Below are positions 1 to 7,242 of a DNA stretch of 39,293 bases, one piece after another. A program made the translations under genes and the position numbers. Numbering within the stretch: position 1 is the stretch's first letter; each line of letters starts with the position of its first letter. The notes beneath the pieces are model-generated. The model had not been told where the DNA came from and searched no databases. It saw nothing but the letters and a program-made list of their open reading frames with translations. Source of the stretch: a virus; IMG/VR virus record IMGVR_UViG_3300042897_001737, positions 1 to 39,293 of that record; one strand, 5' to 3'.

Positions 1-534
1 ATGAAGGCGCTCACCCTCTGGCAACCGTGGGCCTCCCTGATCGTCGTCGGCGCCAAGCCGTTCGAGTTCCGCAAGTGGAAGGCGCACCGGTCCGTCATCG
101 GCCAGCGGATCGTCATCCATGCGTCGGCCCGGCCGATGGTGGCTGAAGAGATCCGCCAGATCGTCGACAACCTGAAATGGGGCGGCGCGAACGCGGCGGC
201 CACCTGCCTGCACGTCGATGCGGCGCTGGAGCTGCTCATGCCGATCTACCACCTCAAGAAGCCGGATGGCCTGCCCCTGTCGGCGGGCGTCGGTACCGCG
301 ATCGTCGGCGAGCCGCGCGACGGCATCGACATCGCGATCAACGACTTCGGGTTCCCGCGCGAGGCGGTGGGCGAATTGCCCGGCCTGCCGGGCTTCGACA
401 GCGAGCGCGGTGAGCACGCCAACTACGGCTGGCCCATGCTTGAGATCGAGAAGTGGGATGCGCCCCAGCCGATGCGCGGCGCGCAGGGCCTGTGGAATTG
501 GCCCGACGTGGCGAAATTTGCGGAGGACTTGTAA
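1..534 (+). CDS. ASCH-domain protein
   Basis: The 177-residue protein opens with the pattern LTLWQPWASLIVVGAKPFEFR, broken here as LTLWQPW then GAKPFEFRKW, which is typical of phage ASCH (PUA-like) proteins. Family members bind RNA or, by proposal, modified bases; the exact substrate is not known here. The ATG is the first base of the window, so no ribosome binding site can be checked and an upstream start cannot be excluded, although the domain start fits this ATG. The stop overlaps the next start (TAATG at 532-536), so it heads a translationally coupled plus-strand run. Its neighbours are a DUF5131 protein and a DndC-like protein, which would suit a role in recognising or making a modified base; that link is inference. 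Confidence 0.8.
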   Translation: MKALTLWQPWASLIVVGAKPFEFRKWKAHRSVIGQRIVIHASARPMVAEEIRQIVDNLKWGGANAAATCLHVDAALELLMPIYHLKKPDGLPLSAGVGTAIVGEPRDGIDIAINDFGFPREAVGELPGLPGFDSERGEHANYGWPMLEIEKWDAPQPMRGAQGLWNWPDVAKFAEDL

Positions 535-773
535 TGGCGAGACTGAACGATCCCAAGGTGCAGCAGCGCAAGATCGATGACTGGAACGAGCGCTATCCGG
601 TCGGGCAGGCGGTCAACATGCGCCTCGACGATGGCGGTACGGTCCAGACGAAGACGCGCGGGCCGGCTGAGCTGCTATGTGGCCATTCAGCCGTCATCTG
701 GCTGGAGGGTGTCAGCGGTTGCTACCTGCTCAGCCGGGTGACGGCATTGGAAGGGGAGGCGGCCCATGGCTGA
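534..773 (+). CDS. small conserved-looking phage protein, unknown function
   Basis: A 79-residue protein starting MARLNDPKVQQRKID. The start ATG overlaps the TAA of the ASCH gene (TAATG) and the stop lies inside the next gene (8-nt overlap with the ATG at 766), so its place in a coupled operon supports it. The central part (PVGQAVNMRLDDGGTVQTKT, then a hydrophobic HSAVIWLEGV and CYLLSRV stretch) reads like a small beta-barrel, SH3-like fold, but I do not recognise a named family. Nothing in it points to an enzyme. It could be an accessory factor of the surrounding cassette. Confidence 0.65.
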   Translation: MARLNDPKVQQRKIDDWNERYPVGQAVNMRLDDGGTVQTKTRGPAELLCGHSAVIWLEGVSGCYLLSRVTALEGEAAHG

Positions 774-1878
774 CACCTCGATCGAATGGACTGAGCACAC
801 TTGGAATCCGATTGTCGGCTGCTCGCTCGAATCCCCTGGCTGCACCAACTGCTACGCGATGAAGATGGCCGGCCGGCTGGAGGCCATGGGCGTCGAATAT
901 TACCAGGGGACGACGCAGAAGACGAAGGCCGGGTTCGTCTGGACCGGCAAGATCGCCGTGAACGAAAACGCCATGCTGGAACCCTGGAAGCGCAAGAAGC
1001 CCACGGTCTGGTTCGTCAACAGCATGTCGGACCTGTTCCATCCCGATGTCCCCGAGGCGGTGATCGATCGCGTTTTCGCGGTGATGGCGATGTGCCCACA
1101 GCACACGTTCCAGGTGCTGACCAAACGGCCATATCGAATGCAGCATTATCTTGCGCATGGGGGAACTGTTCGCCGGATCATGGAGAACCTCGCACAGCTG
1201 GTAAGGGATACTGCGCCAGACCCGGAGCGCTTCCACCGGGCATTTCATGCCCATCATGCCAAGTTTGCGACGATGCACGCATGGACTCATCTTGGGGGCA
1301 TCGCGTCGGACATGTTCCTGCGCAATGAGCCTAACCGATCGCACCCTTCTCGACTGCAATGGCCGCTGCCGAATGTATGGGCCGGCGCGTCGATCGAGGA
1401 CAACCAGCGCATGCACGAGCGCGCCAATGACCTGGCCGCCGTGCCAGCCGCCGTGCGATTCTGGAGCGCCGAGCCGCTACTCGGGCCAATAGCGAACGTG
1501 CCGAAGCACTGGTGGCCAGACTGGGTTATTTGCGGCGGTGAGAGCGGCGCACGCGCGCGGCCAATGCATCCAGACTGGGCGAGATCTCTGCGCGATCAGT
1601 GCGCCGATAATGGCGTGCCGTTCTTCTTCAAGCAGTGGGGCGACTGGGCGCCCCATGTGGCGGTCGGCAACGAGCATGGCGGGGTCGACATGGCACCCCC
1701 GGTGTCGTTCAAGGACGCCCATCGCTGGCGGCGCTGGGATCACGGCAGGAGCCGCGCGGCGCGCGCAGATGAATCGATCGGCGAGTTTCTGGCGCCGGGC
1801 ATCATCTCGATCCCGGTCGGCAAGAAGGCGGCTGGGCGACTCCTCGACGGTGTCCAGCATGACGGGGTGCCGGCATGA
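766..1878 (+). CDS. DUF5131 (phage Gp37/Gp68) three-Cys-motif protein
   Basis: The 370-residue protein has the hallmark N-terminus of PF07505: SIEWTEHTWNPIVGC, with Cys19, Cys26 and Cys29 giving a CX6CX2C cluster followed by YAMKMAGRLE. Family members are thought to be divergent radical-SAM-like proteins because of this cysteine motif; their reaction is not established. Other typical segments are present: NSMSDLFHPDVP, FQVLTKRP, WAGASIEDN and VICGGESG. An unusual-looking stretch of about 60 residues around positions 140-190 (HAHHAKFATMHAW) lies between LTKRP and the WAGAS segment. The start overlaps the preceding gene by 8 nt and its TGA overlaps the next ATG (ATGA). This puts it in strict co-translation with a DndC-like ATPase, which suggests both act on the same nucleic acid or nucleotide. 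Confidence 0.88.
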   Translation: MADTSIEWTEHTWNPIVGCSLESPGCTNCYAMKMAGRLEAMGVEYYQGTTQKTKAGFVWTGKIAVNENAMLEPWKRKKPTVWFVNSMSDLFHPDVPEAVIDRVFAVMAMCPQHTFQVLTKRPYRMQHYLAHGGTVRRIMENLAQLVRDTAPDPERFHRAFHAHHAKFATMHAWTHLGGIASDMFLRNEPNRSHPSRLQWPLPNVWAGASIEDNQRMHERANDLAAVPAAVRFWSAEPLLGPIANVPKHWWPDWVICGGESGARARPMHPDWARSLRDQCADNGVPFFFKQWGDWAPHVAVGNEHGGVDMAPPVSFKDAHRWRRWDHGRSRAARADESIGEFLAPGIISIPVGKKAAGRLLDGVQHDGVPA

Positions 1879-3080
1879 GCGCCGTCGACAACCTTTTCGC
1901 TGGCGGCGCTCGCATGGTGTCGGAAGAGGCGATCGAGCTGACACTGCAATCGCTGCGCGCCTATTGGGATCGTCACGAGCACGTCGCGATCGCATGGTCG
2001 GGCGGCAAGGACAGCACGGCAACCCTTACGCTGCTCATCCACCTTATCGAGGCCGGCGAGCTGCCCCGGCCGGCGAAGCTGTTCGTCTTCTATGCCGACA
2101 CCCGGCAGGAGCTGCCGCCTATCCAGATCGCCGCCGAACAGGTGATTGCGCTTCTCCGTCTGCGCGACTGGATCGAGGTCGTGGTCGTGCGCGCACCGCT
2201 CGATAAGCGCTTCATGGTCTACATTCTGGGCCGCGGCGTGCCGCCGCCGAACAACAACACCCTCCGGTGGTGCACCCGCCAGATCAAAGTTGACCCGATG
2301 GCAGAGGCGCTGGGCGCCGCGATCGCCGACATGCCGGGCACGGCACTGATGCTGACCGGCGTCCGCCAGGGCGAAAGTGCGGTCCGGGATGGCCGGATTG
2401 AAATGTCATGCTCCAAGGATGGGGCGGAATGCGGGCAGGGCTGGTATCAGCAGGCTTTGCCCGAAGCTAAGGGCGTGCGCGGCCGGATCGCGACGCTAGC
2501 GCCAATCCTGCACTGGCGGGTCTGCATTGTCTGGGACTGGCTCAAGGTCTATGCGCCCCAGGCGGAATTTGGTGGCTGGCCGGTGCGCATCCTTGCCGAC
2601 GCCTATGGCGGCGATGATGCTGAAGAGATCAACGCGCGCACTGGCTGCATCGCCTGTCCGCTCGCGGTGAAAGACACGGCGCTCGATTATCTCGTCGGCA
2701 CTGACGCCTGGGCGCATCTGGCGCCGCTCAAGGAACTGAAGCCGCTCTATCGCTGGATGCGCGAGCCGGCGCAGCGTCTGCGCAAAGCCGGAGCTGAGAC
2801 GCTGAAGGATGGCAGCCTCGCAAAGAACCCGCAGCGCATGGGGCCGTTAACGCTCGCCGCGCGCGAAGAGGCGCTGGAGAAGATCCTCGACATTCAGGCG
2901 CGGGCGCGTGTCGACCTCATCAATGATGAGGAAGAAGCGAGGATACGGGAACTGATCGCCGCTGGCACATTTCCTGACAAGTGGGACGGCAGCGAACCTA
3001 ACGCCGCCGCCTGGCTGGACCGGGTCAATCAGGATGGCTCGGTCGAGCCGATCCTCTTCCGCGACATGGTGGGCGCATGA
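1875..3080 (+). CDS. PAPS-reductase/DndC-like sulfur-transfer ATPase
   Basis: A 401-residue N-type ATP pyrophosphatase. The PP-loop is SGGKDST at residues 42-48, followed by a FYADT strand end near 72-76. Further on are RWCTRQIKVDP (Cys133), GVRQGESAVRD (about 162-172), MSCSKDGAEC (Cys179, Cys186) and RTGCIACPL (Cys258, Cys261). The RWCT-K-P, GVR-ES and GC-x2-C segments match DndC of DNA phosphorothioation more closely than simple PAPS reductases, and the cysteines could hold an Fe-S cluster. DndC activates sulfur for insertion into the DNA backbone; here no DndA, DndD or DndE is seen, so the substrate is open. Start and stop both overlap neighbours by four bases (ATGA). Confidence 0.85.
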   Translation: MSAVDNLFAGGARMVSEEAIELTLQSLRAYWDRHEHVAIAWSGGKDSTATLTLLIHLIEAGELPRPAKLFVFYADTRQELPPIQIAAEQVIALLRLRDWIEVVVVRAPLDKRFMVYILGRGVPPPNNNTLRWCTRQIKVDPMAEALGAAIADMPGTALMLTGVRQGESAVRDGRIEMSCSKDGAECGQGWYQQALPEAKGVRGRIATLAPILHWRVCIVWDWLKVYAPQAEFGGWPVRILADAYGGDDAEEINARTGCIACPLAVKDTALDYLVGTDAWAHLAPLKELKPLYRWMREPAQRLRKAGAETLKDGSLAKNPQRMGPLTLAAREEALEKILDIQARARVDLINDEEEARIRELIAAGTFPDKWDGSEPNAAAWLDRVNQDGSVEPILFRDMVGA

Positions 3081-3652
3081 GCGCACCATTCCCCACTGAC
3101 CTGTTCGGACACGAGACGATGCAGCGCAGCGCCGTCTTCAGCGGCGAAGAGCGCATCGAGCTTATCCGACGCTGGGGGGAGGGGCGGACCGCTTGTGTGA
3201 TCGGCTGCAACCCTTCGACCGCCGATGCTTGTAAGGATGATCCAACCACCCTTTGGTGGATAGACTGGTTCCAGCTGTTCGGATTCGGCGGCTTTCGCGC
3301 GGTCAATCTCTATCCCTTCTGCACCTCCAGTCCCGCCGAATGTCGGCAGCGCGCGAACTGGCATGTGCGTGACGACTGGTATGCGCGCGATCAGATGATC
3401 ATGACGAACCTGCCGCACGTCGCCCAGGTCGCGAAGGAAGCAGATCAGGTTTTCGTCTGCTGGGGCAACATCGCTTGGGACGACATGTGGATCGAGCATG
3501 TCGTCGAGGAGATCCAGAGCGGTGTCGAGCCCTGGCCCGACCTATGGTGCTGGGGCAAGACGAAGAGCGGCGCTCCGACCCATCCGATGGCACGGGGCAA
3601 GCATCGCATCCCGCGCGATCAGAAACCTATCCTTTGGAGGGCGGCCGCATGA
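3077..3652 (+). CDS. DUF1643 family protein
   Basis: The 191-residue protein carries the DUF1643 signature NPSTAD at residues 45-50, a following FRAVNLYPF strand (about 73-81) and a buried VFVCWG segment (about 124-129). The family is common in phages and mobile elements, and has no proven activity; the alternating alpha/beta pattern and the conserved Asn-Pro-Ser-Thr-Ala-Asp suggest a small enzyme. It overlaps both neighbours by ATGA junctions. Its fixed position between a DndC-like ATPase and a nuclease/helicase pair suggests it works with them, perhaps on nucleotides or on modified DNA; this is inference. Confidence 0.82.
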   Translation: MSAPFPTDLFGHETMQRSAVFSGEERIELIRRWGEGRTACVIGCNPSTADACKDDPTTLWWIDWFQLFGFGGFRAVNLYPFCTSSPAECRQRANWHVRDDWYARDQMIMTNLPHVAQVAKEADQVFVCWGNIAWDDMWIEHVVEEIQSGVEPWPDLWCWGKTKSGAPTHPMARGKHRIPRDQKPILWRAAA

Positions 3653-3840
3653 AGCGCCACCGCCGGCCACCGCGCCCACCAGCCGAGCCATGGACGCCCG
3701 AGGAAGACGCCAAGCTCCGCGAGGTCAACGATATCGGCCTGCGCACGGAATATTGGCAGCTTGCCCTGCCGCATCGCCGCGAAAGCGAGATGCTCGATCG
3801 GCGGCTTGTCCTCGGCATCAAACCAGCGAGGGACATATGA
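3649..3840 (+). CDS. tiny basic SANT/Myb-like protein
   Basis: A 63-residue protein, joined by ATGA overlaps at both ends (3649-3652 and 3837-3840). After a basic, proline-rich head comes PWTPEEDAKLREVNDIG, which resembles the first helix of a Myb/SANT or other small helix-turn-helix (W-T-x-E-E-D-x-x-L). The second half, YWQLALPHRRESEMLDRR, could supply the recognition helix. This suggests DNA binding, perhaps to target the cassette, but the match rests on a short motif only. Confidence 0.6.
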   Translation: MKRHRRPPRPPAEPWTPEEDAKLREVNDIGLRTEYWQLALPHRRESEMLDRRLVLGIKPARDI

Positions 3841-4187
3841 TCGTCAATGAGTTGGTGCAGCAGCTGCGCCGCCGGCGCTATCGCGTCGGCCAGGAAGCCT
3901 GGCTGCAAATGGACATCGAGGCTGCGCTAACCGCGATCGGCGTGCCGTTCGAACGCGAGGCTCGCCTGACGACGAGGGATCGCATCGATTTCCTCGTCGC
4001 CGGCGGCATCGGGATCGAGGCCAAGACACGGTGCTCGCCTCGCCAGATCTATCGCCAGCTGGAGCGATACGCCGCGCACGACGCGATCACCTCACTCATA
4101 TTGATCAGCGGTACCGCAACGGGCCTGCCCGAGGCCATCAACGGCCGGCCGCTCTTCTACATTTCGACCGGGAGGGCAGCGCTTTGA
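3837..4187 (+). CDS. PD-(D/E)XK-fold nuclease
   Basis: The 116-residue protein shows the catalytic layout of the restriction-endonuclease fold: an N-terminal helix with Glu29 (DIEAAL), Asp51 in RIDFLV, Glu61-Ala-Lys63 in GIGIEAKT on the next strand, then a helix IYRQLERYA with Gln74, and closing strands SLILISG and PLFYIS. It is short, about the size of a VRR-NUC or Holliday-resolvase-like module, but lacks the VRR motif. The start shares ATGA with the gene before, and the stop overlaps the TTG start of the helicase. A nuclease directly coupled to an SNF2-type helicase suggests the two act together on DNA, for example in recombination or in degrading foreign or modified DNA. It is not a full restriction enzyme as it stands. 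Confidence 0.75.
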   Translation: MIVNELVQQLRRRRYRVGQEAWLQMDIEAALTAIGVPFEREARLTTRDRIDFLVAGGIGIEAKTRCSPRQIYRQLERYAAHDAITSLILISGTATGLPEAINGRPLFYISTGRAAL

Positions 4188-5839
4188 AAACCTATGGTCA
4201 GCTCGAACTGGACACGAAGGTCCGCCGGTGGCGCATCACGGATCTGGCGCCGCATGTCGCGATCGCCTTCAAGCGCATGTTCCCCCGAGTGCCGGTCACA
4301 TCGACCGAGATCACGATCAGCGACACCGACGAGGTGCGCGCGGATCTGCACTGGTTCATGGCGCGGTACCCGCTTGAGCATGATTTGTGGGATCATCTGG
4401 ACGAGGCCGTCGACCGGCTGGCCCATCGCGCGGCCGAGCGCGATCGTATCCTGTTGCCCTCATGGAAGCCCGGCGAGGTGCTGGGATTCAAGGAGGGTCG
4501 CGCGCCGTACCTCTATCAGACGCAAGCCTCGCAGATCGCGATCGCCAACGGCGGCCTGCTGCTGGGTGACGACGTCGGCCTGGGCAAAACGATATCGGCG
4601 ATCGCCACCATGCTGATGGGCGCGCCCATGCCGGCCGGCATCGTCGTCCAGCCGCATCTGGCCGGGCAGTGGAAGAAGCGGATCGAGGAATTCTCGAACC
4701 TGCGCGTCCATATCATCAAAGGACGGACGCCCTATGACCTACCTGAGGCGGACGTCTATATCTATCGCTATAGCAACATCGCTGGCTGGACTGACGTCCT
4801 GAAGGATGGCCTGTTGCGATCGGTCATTTACGACGAGATCCAGGAGCTGCGCCACGGGCACGGCACCGAAAAGGGAATCGTCTGCGCTAAGGTCAGCAAG
4901 GCCGCCGGCTTCCGCATGGGGCTGACGGCGACGCCGGTCTATAATTATGGCGACGAGATGCATTCCGTCATGGAGTATGTGAAGCCAGACATCCTTGGCG
5001 ATCGCGAGGAATTCTTCCGCGAGTGGTGCGGCCGGGAACGAATCGTCGCCAATCCCGACGCCCTTGGCGCCTACCTGCGCGACACCGGCTATTTCCTGCG
5101 CCGCACTGAGGATGACCCGACGGTTGACGCCTCTATGCCGCCGCCCAATGTGCTGGAATGGGAGTTGGACTATGACCTCGATGCCGTCGCGGGCGAGGAA
5201 GAGATTATGCGCCAGCTCGCCCAGACGGTGCTGAAGGCAAGCTTCACCGAGGCCGGCCGCGCCGCGCGCGAGTTGGACATGAAGATGCGGCAGCTGACCG
5301 GTATCGCGAAGGCCAAGTCGGTCGCCGCCTATGTGTCGCTACTGCTTAAGGATGCGCCCCGCGTGCTGCTCGCCGGCTGGCATCGCGAGGTCTATAGCAT
5401 CTGGAGCCAGGCGCTCGCGCCGTTCAACCCCGTCCTCTACACAGGGACAGAAACGGCGGCAGCGAAGCAGCGCAGCGTCGACGCGTTCACCCAGGGCGAT
5501 TCGCGCGTGATGATGATGAGCCTTCGCTCCGGCGCGGGCCTGGATGGCCTGCAATATCATTGTCAGGACGCCGTGATCGGCGAATTCGACTGGTCGCCGC
5601 AGGTCCATTATCAGCTGATCGGACGTCTGCGCCGGCCGGGGCAGGAGGGGCAGGTCAATGCCCACTATGTGCATACGAACTGGGGCAGCGATCCAGTCAT
5701 CTTGGAGATGTTGGGAATCAAGGCGGATCAGTCGCGCGGGATCAACGATCCGGGACAGGCGCCAAAGCCGCGGGCGACGGACGAGAGTAGGCTGAAGATC
5801 CTGGCGCAGCGCGTGCTGGAAGGTGGAGCGTCCACTTAG
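4184..5839 (+). CDS. SNF2-type DEAD-like helicase (TTG start)
   Basis: A 551-residue superfamily 2 ATPase. The Walker A is GDDVGLGKT (residues 128-136), motif II is the variant DEIQ (217-220), motif III is LTATP (247-251) and motif VI is QLIGRLRRPGQ in the second RecA-like lobe. This matches phage SNF2-like helicases. I chose TTG at 4184 because it overlaps the nuclease stop (TTGA) and has GGGAGG seven bases upstream; an ATG at 4031 would add 51 residues of non-homologous sequence inside the nuclease gene. The gene ends only three bases before the stop of the convergent spanin gene. The likely role is ATP-driven DNA remodelling in replication or recombination with the coupled nuclease. Confidence 0.88.
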   Translation: MKTYGQLELDTKVRRWRITDLAPHVAIAFKRMFPRVPVTSTEITISDTDEVRADLHWFMARYPLEHDLWDHLDEAVDRLAHRAAERDRILLPSWKPGEVLGFKEGRAPYLYQTQASQIAIANGGLLLGDDVGLGKTISAIATMLMGAPMPAGIVVQPHLAGQWKKRIEEFSNLRVHIIKGRTPYDLPEADVYIYRYSNIAGWTDVLKDGLLRSVIYDEIQELRHGHGTEKGIVCAKVSKAAGFRMGLTATPVYNYGDEMHSVMEYVKPDILGDREEFFREWCGRERIVANPDALGAYLRDTGYFLRRTEDDPTVDASMPPPNVLEWELDYDLDAVAGEEEIMRQLAQTVLKASFTEAGRAARELDMKMRQLTGIAKAKSVAAYVSLLLKDAPRVLLAGWHREVYSIWSQALAPFNPVLYTGTETAAAKQRSVDAFTQGDSRVMMMSLRSGAGLDGLQYHCQDAVIGEFDWSPQVHYQLIGRLRRPGQEGQVNAHYVHTNWGSDPVILEMLGIKADQSRGINDPGQAPKPRATDESRLKILAQRVLEGGAST

Positions 5840-5842
5840 CCG

Positions 5843-6355
5843 TCATCTGCGAACGGGAGATTCCGTCAAGGCGTCGTAGCTGGCTTCACAGGCGCGCCCG
5901 GCGATGCTGGCTTCGTCAGCGTATCGAGCAATTCCGTCCGCACTCTCATCAAGCCGCTGCTGCACGTAGGCGAGCAGATCGGCGGACGCGGCGGCTGCTT
6001 CGCCGCTTGCGGGAGTTCGGGCACCACTGGCGGCGAGGGACAGGGTAAGGTTGCGGACCTGTTGACGCAGCCGCTCACCGCTAAGGGCAGCAGCATCAGC
6101 AGCGTCGCGCGACGCATCACGTTCCTGGACGGCATTTTCGGCGATCTCCTTTTGTGTGATCAGGCGGCGCTTGCTTTCGTCGTCGTTCGCCTTCTGCTGG
6201 GCGGCGCGGGCCGCGGCTTCCTTGCCCTGCGCCTTTTCCCAGCGGCCGCGCTCGGTGGACACGCCGTGCGAATAGGCGGCCCAGATCGCGGCGGCGGCGA
6301 GCGCCAGCGCTGCGGCCCACAGATAGGGCCGGATCGGGTCAAGGAGCCGGCTCAT
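5843..6355 (-). CDS. inner-membrane spanin (Rz-like)
   Basis: The 170-residue product begins MSRLLDPIRPYLW and has one N-terminal membrane segment (about residues 12-30, AAALALAAAAIWAA), then a long charged helical periplasmic part rich in Ala, Glu, Arg and Gln (coiled coil), as in Rz-type i-spanins. It spans the periplasm with the o-spanin to fuse inner and outer membranes at the last step of lysis. The start is set by the ATGA overlap with the tiny membrane protein gene upstream (6352-6355). A lipoprotein gene is nested within it in another frame, which is the standard Rz/Rz1 arrangement. Confidence 0.85.
   Translation of the reverse strand: MSRLLDPIRPYLWAAALALAAAAIWAAYSHGVSTERGRWEKAQGKEAAARAAQQKANDDESKRRLITQKEIAENAVQERDASRDAADAAALSGERLRQQVRNLTLSLAASGARTPASGEAAAASADLLAYVQQRLDESADGIARYADEASIAGRACEASYDALTESPVRR
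5866..6117 (-). CDS. outer-membrane lipoprotein spanin (Rz1-like), nested
   Basis: This 83-residue ORF lies wholly inside the i-spanin gene in a different frame. The start MRRATLLMLLPLAVSGC gives a lipoprotein signal with lipobox LAVSGC and lipidated Cys17. The mature part is proline-rich (PCPSPPVVPELPQ, KQPPRPP), as in Rz1 proteins. An AGGA lies six bases upstream of the chosen ATG; a longer start six codons upstream is possible. It pairs with the i-spanin to disrupt the outer membrane. The nested arrangement together with the lipobox makes the call strong. Confidence 0.88.
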   Translation of the reverse strand: MRRATLLMLLPLAVSGCVNRSATLPCPSPPVVPELPQAAKQPPRPPICSPTCSSGLMRVRTELLDTLTKPASPGAPVKPATTP

Positions 6356-6438
6356 GACGCGATCCAGTGAATGGCGCCAACGATCAGTGCCAGCCACAAC
6401 GCGGCCGAAACCGGGATCCCGATCAGGAGGCCCCTCAC
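6352..6438 (-). CDS. 28-residue single-span membrane protein in lysis cassette
   Basis: A very short ORF with a GTG start that overlaps the lysozyme stop (GTGA at 6435-6438) and a TGA that overlaps the i-spanin start (ATGA at 6352-6355). The product reads MRGLLIGIPVSAALWLAL then IVGAIHWIAS: almost entirely one hydrophobic span after a basic N-terminus. The two exact four-base couplings argue that it is translated. It could modulate the holin, act as a pinholin-like factor, or only carry ribosomes from lysozyme to spanin. No homologue is recognised. Confidence 0.6.
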   Translation of the reverse strand: MRGLLIGIPVSAALWLALIVGAIHWIAS

Positions 6439-7022
6439 GCGTCCTTCACGCACACGGCGCGCTCCCTTTGACGGCGCAGGACTAGGCCCTTGCTGATCTC
6501 CTTCTTGCCGTTCCTCGTCACCTTGTTCCAGGCCAGCATCGCATCGCAGCCCGGCCCGATCTTGCCGGCATTGAGCAGGCGCCGCGCGGTCGAACTGCAA
6601 TAGTTCGCGACGCCCACATTATAGGCCAGACTGACGGCAGCGAAGCGCGCACGGTCGCGACCGGTGTAGGTCAGCGCCAGCCCAGGCGTGCATTGCATCA
6701 CGCCCTTGGCATGGACGATCAATTCCTCTTCCAGCATCACCGCGCACTGCGCTTCGGTGAACTGGTCGGTGATTTTGATCTTCCGCCCTTTGTAGCTGGT
6801 TAGGCCATCGCAGGCGGTCGGCACGCCCACGATATCCAGATAGGCGCGCAGATATTGTTTGCCGCTGACGTGACGCACCGTAGCGGTGCCGTCCTGCGCG
6901 ATCTTCACATCGACCGTCCGGCCGCTTTCATCCTCGGGGATATGCGTCAACAGCAGGCCGGCCGTGACAAATCCCACCACGGCCGCCAGCGTGCCGCCGC
7001 GCACTGCGGTCTTACTCGCCAT
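6435..7022 (-). CDS. endolysin, GH24 lysozyme with N-terminal membrane anchor
   Basis: A 195-residue phage lysozyme of the P21 R type. Residues 9-26 (GGTLAAVVGFVTAGLLLT) form a weakly hydrophobic signal-anchor (SAR-like). The core has YLRAYLDIVGVPTACDGLT with Asp63 and Thr69 in the positions of the GH24 triad, later FAAVSLAYNVG and paired cysteines (71, 93, 111, 142, 159). The residue nine before Asp63, where the catalytic Glu is expected, is Gly54, so the classic Glu is not in place. The start is ATG with AGGGGGG upstream, inside the end of the holin gene. It degrades peptidoglycan after holin action. Confidence 0.82.
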   Translation of the reverse strand: MASKTAVRGGTLAAVVGFVTAGLLLTHIPEDESGRTVDVKIAQDGTATVRHVSGKQYLRAYLDIVGVPTACDGLTSYKGRKIKITDQFTEAQCAVMLEEELIVHAKGVMQCTPGLALTYTGRDRARFAAVSLAYNVGVANYCSSTARRLLNAGKIGPGCDAMLAWNKVTRNGKKEISKGLVLRRQRERAVCVKDA

Positions 7023-7242
7023 CGGTTCCCCCCTGCTTGAAGAGTGTCGCCACCAGCGCCAGCGCGCCCAGGACAAGGCCAATCGCTTCGGGCCGTGGCA
7101 GCAACAGCCGCGCTTCAGCCGGAACGAGCGCCCATGTCGCCTGTGCGGCGACGGCGAGGCCGGTCAGCTGCACGGACCAGCGCTTGCGCAGATCACGCCA
7201 GTTGTCGACCAGGCGCGCGCAGATGCGATCACGGATGCTCAC
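7012..7242 (-). CDS. putative holin
   Basis: A 76-residue protein with two predicted membrane segments (about QLTGLAVAAQATWALV and AIGLVLGALALVATLF) joined by a short loop, a charged N-terminus and a short polar tail; this is the size and layout of class II phage holins. The start is GTG, overlapping the TGA of the upstream gene (GTGA), with AGGGGGG and AAGGA sequences just before it. It directly precedes and overlaps the lysozyme gene. It would form the inner-membrane lesion that times lysis. The membrane protein encoded just upstream is an alternative holin or antiholin. Confidence 0.7.
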   Translation of the reverse strand: MSIRDRICARLVDNWRDLRKRWSVQLTGLAVAAQATWALVPAEARLLLPRPEAIGLVLGALALVATLFKQGGTDGE

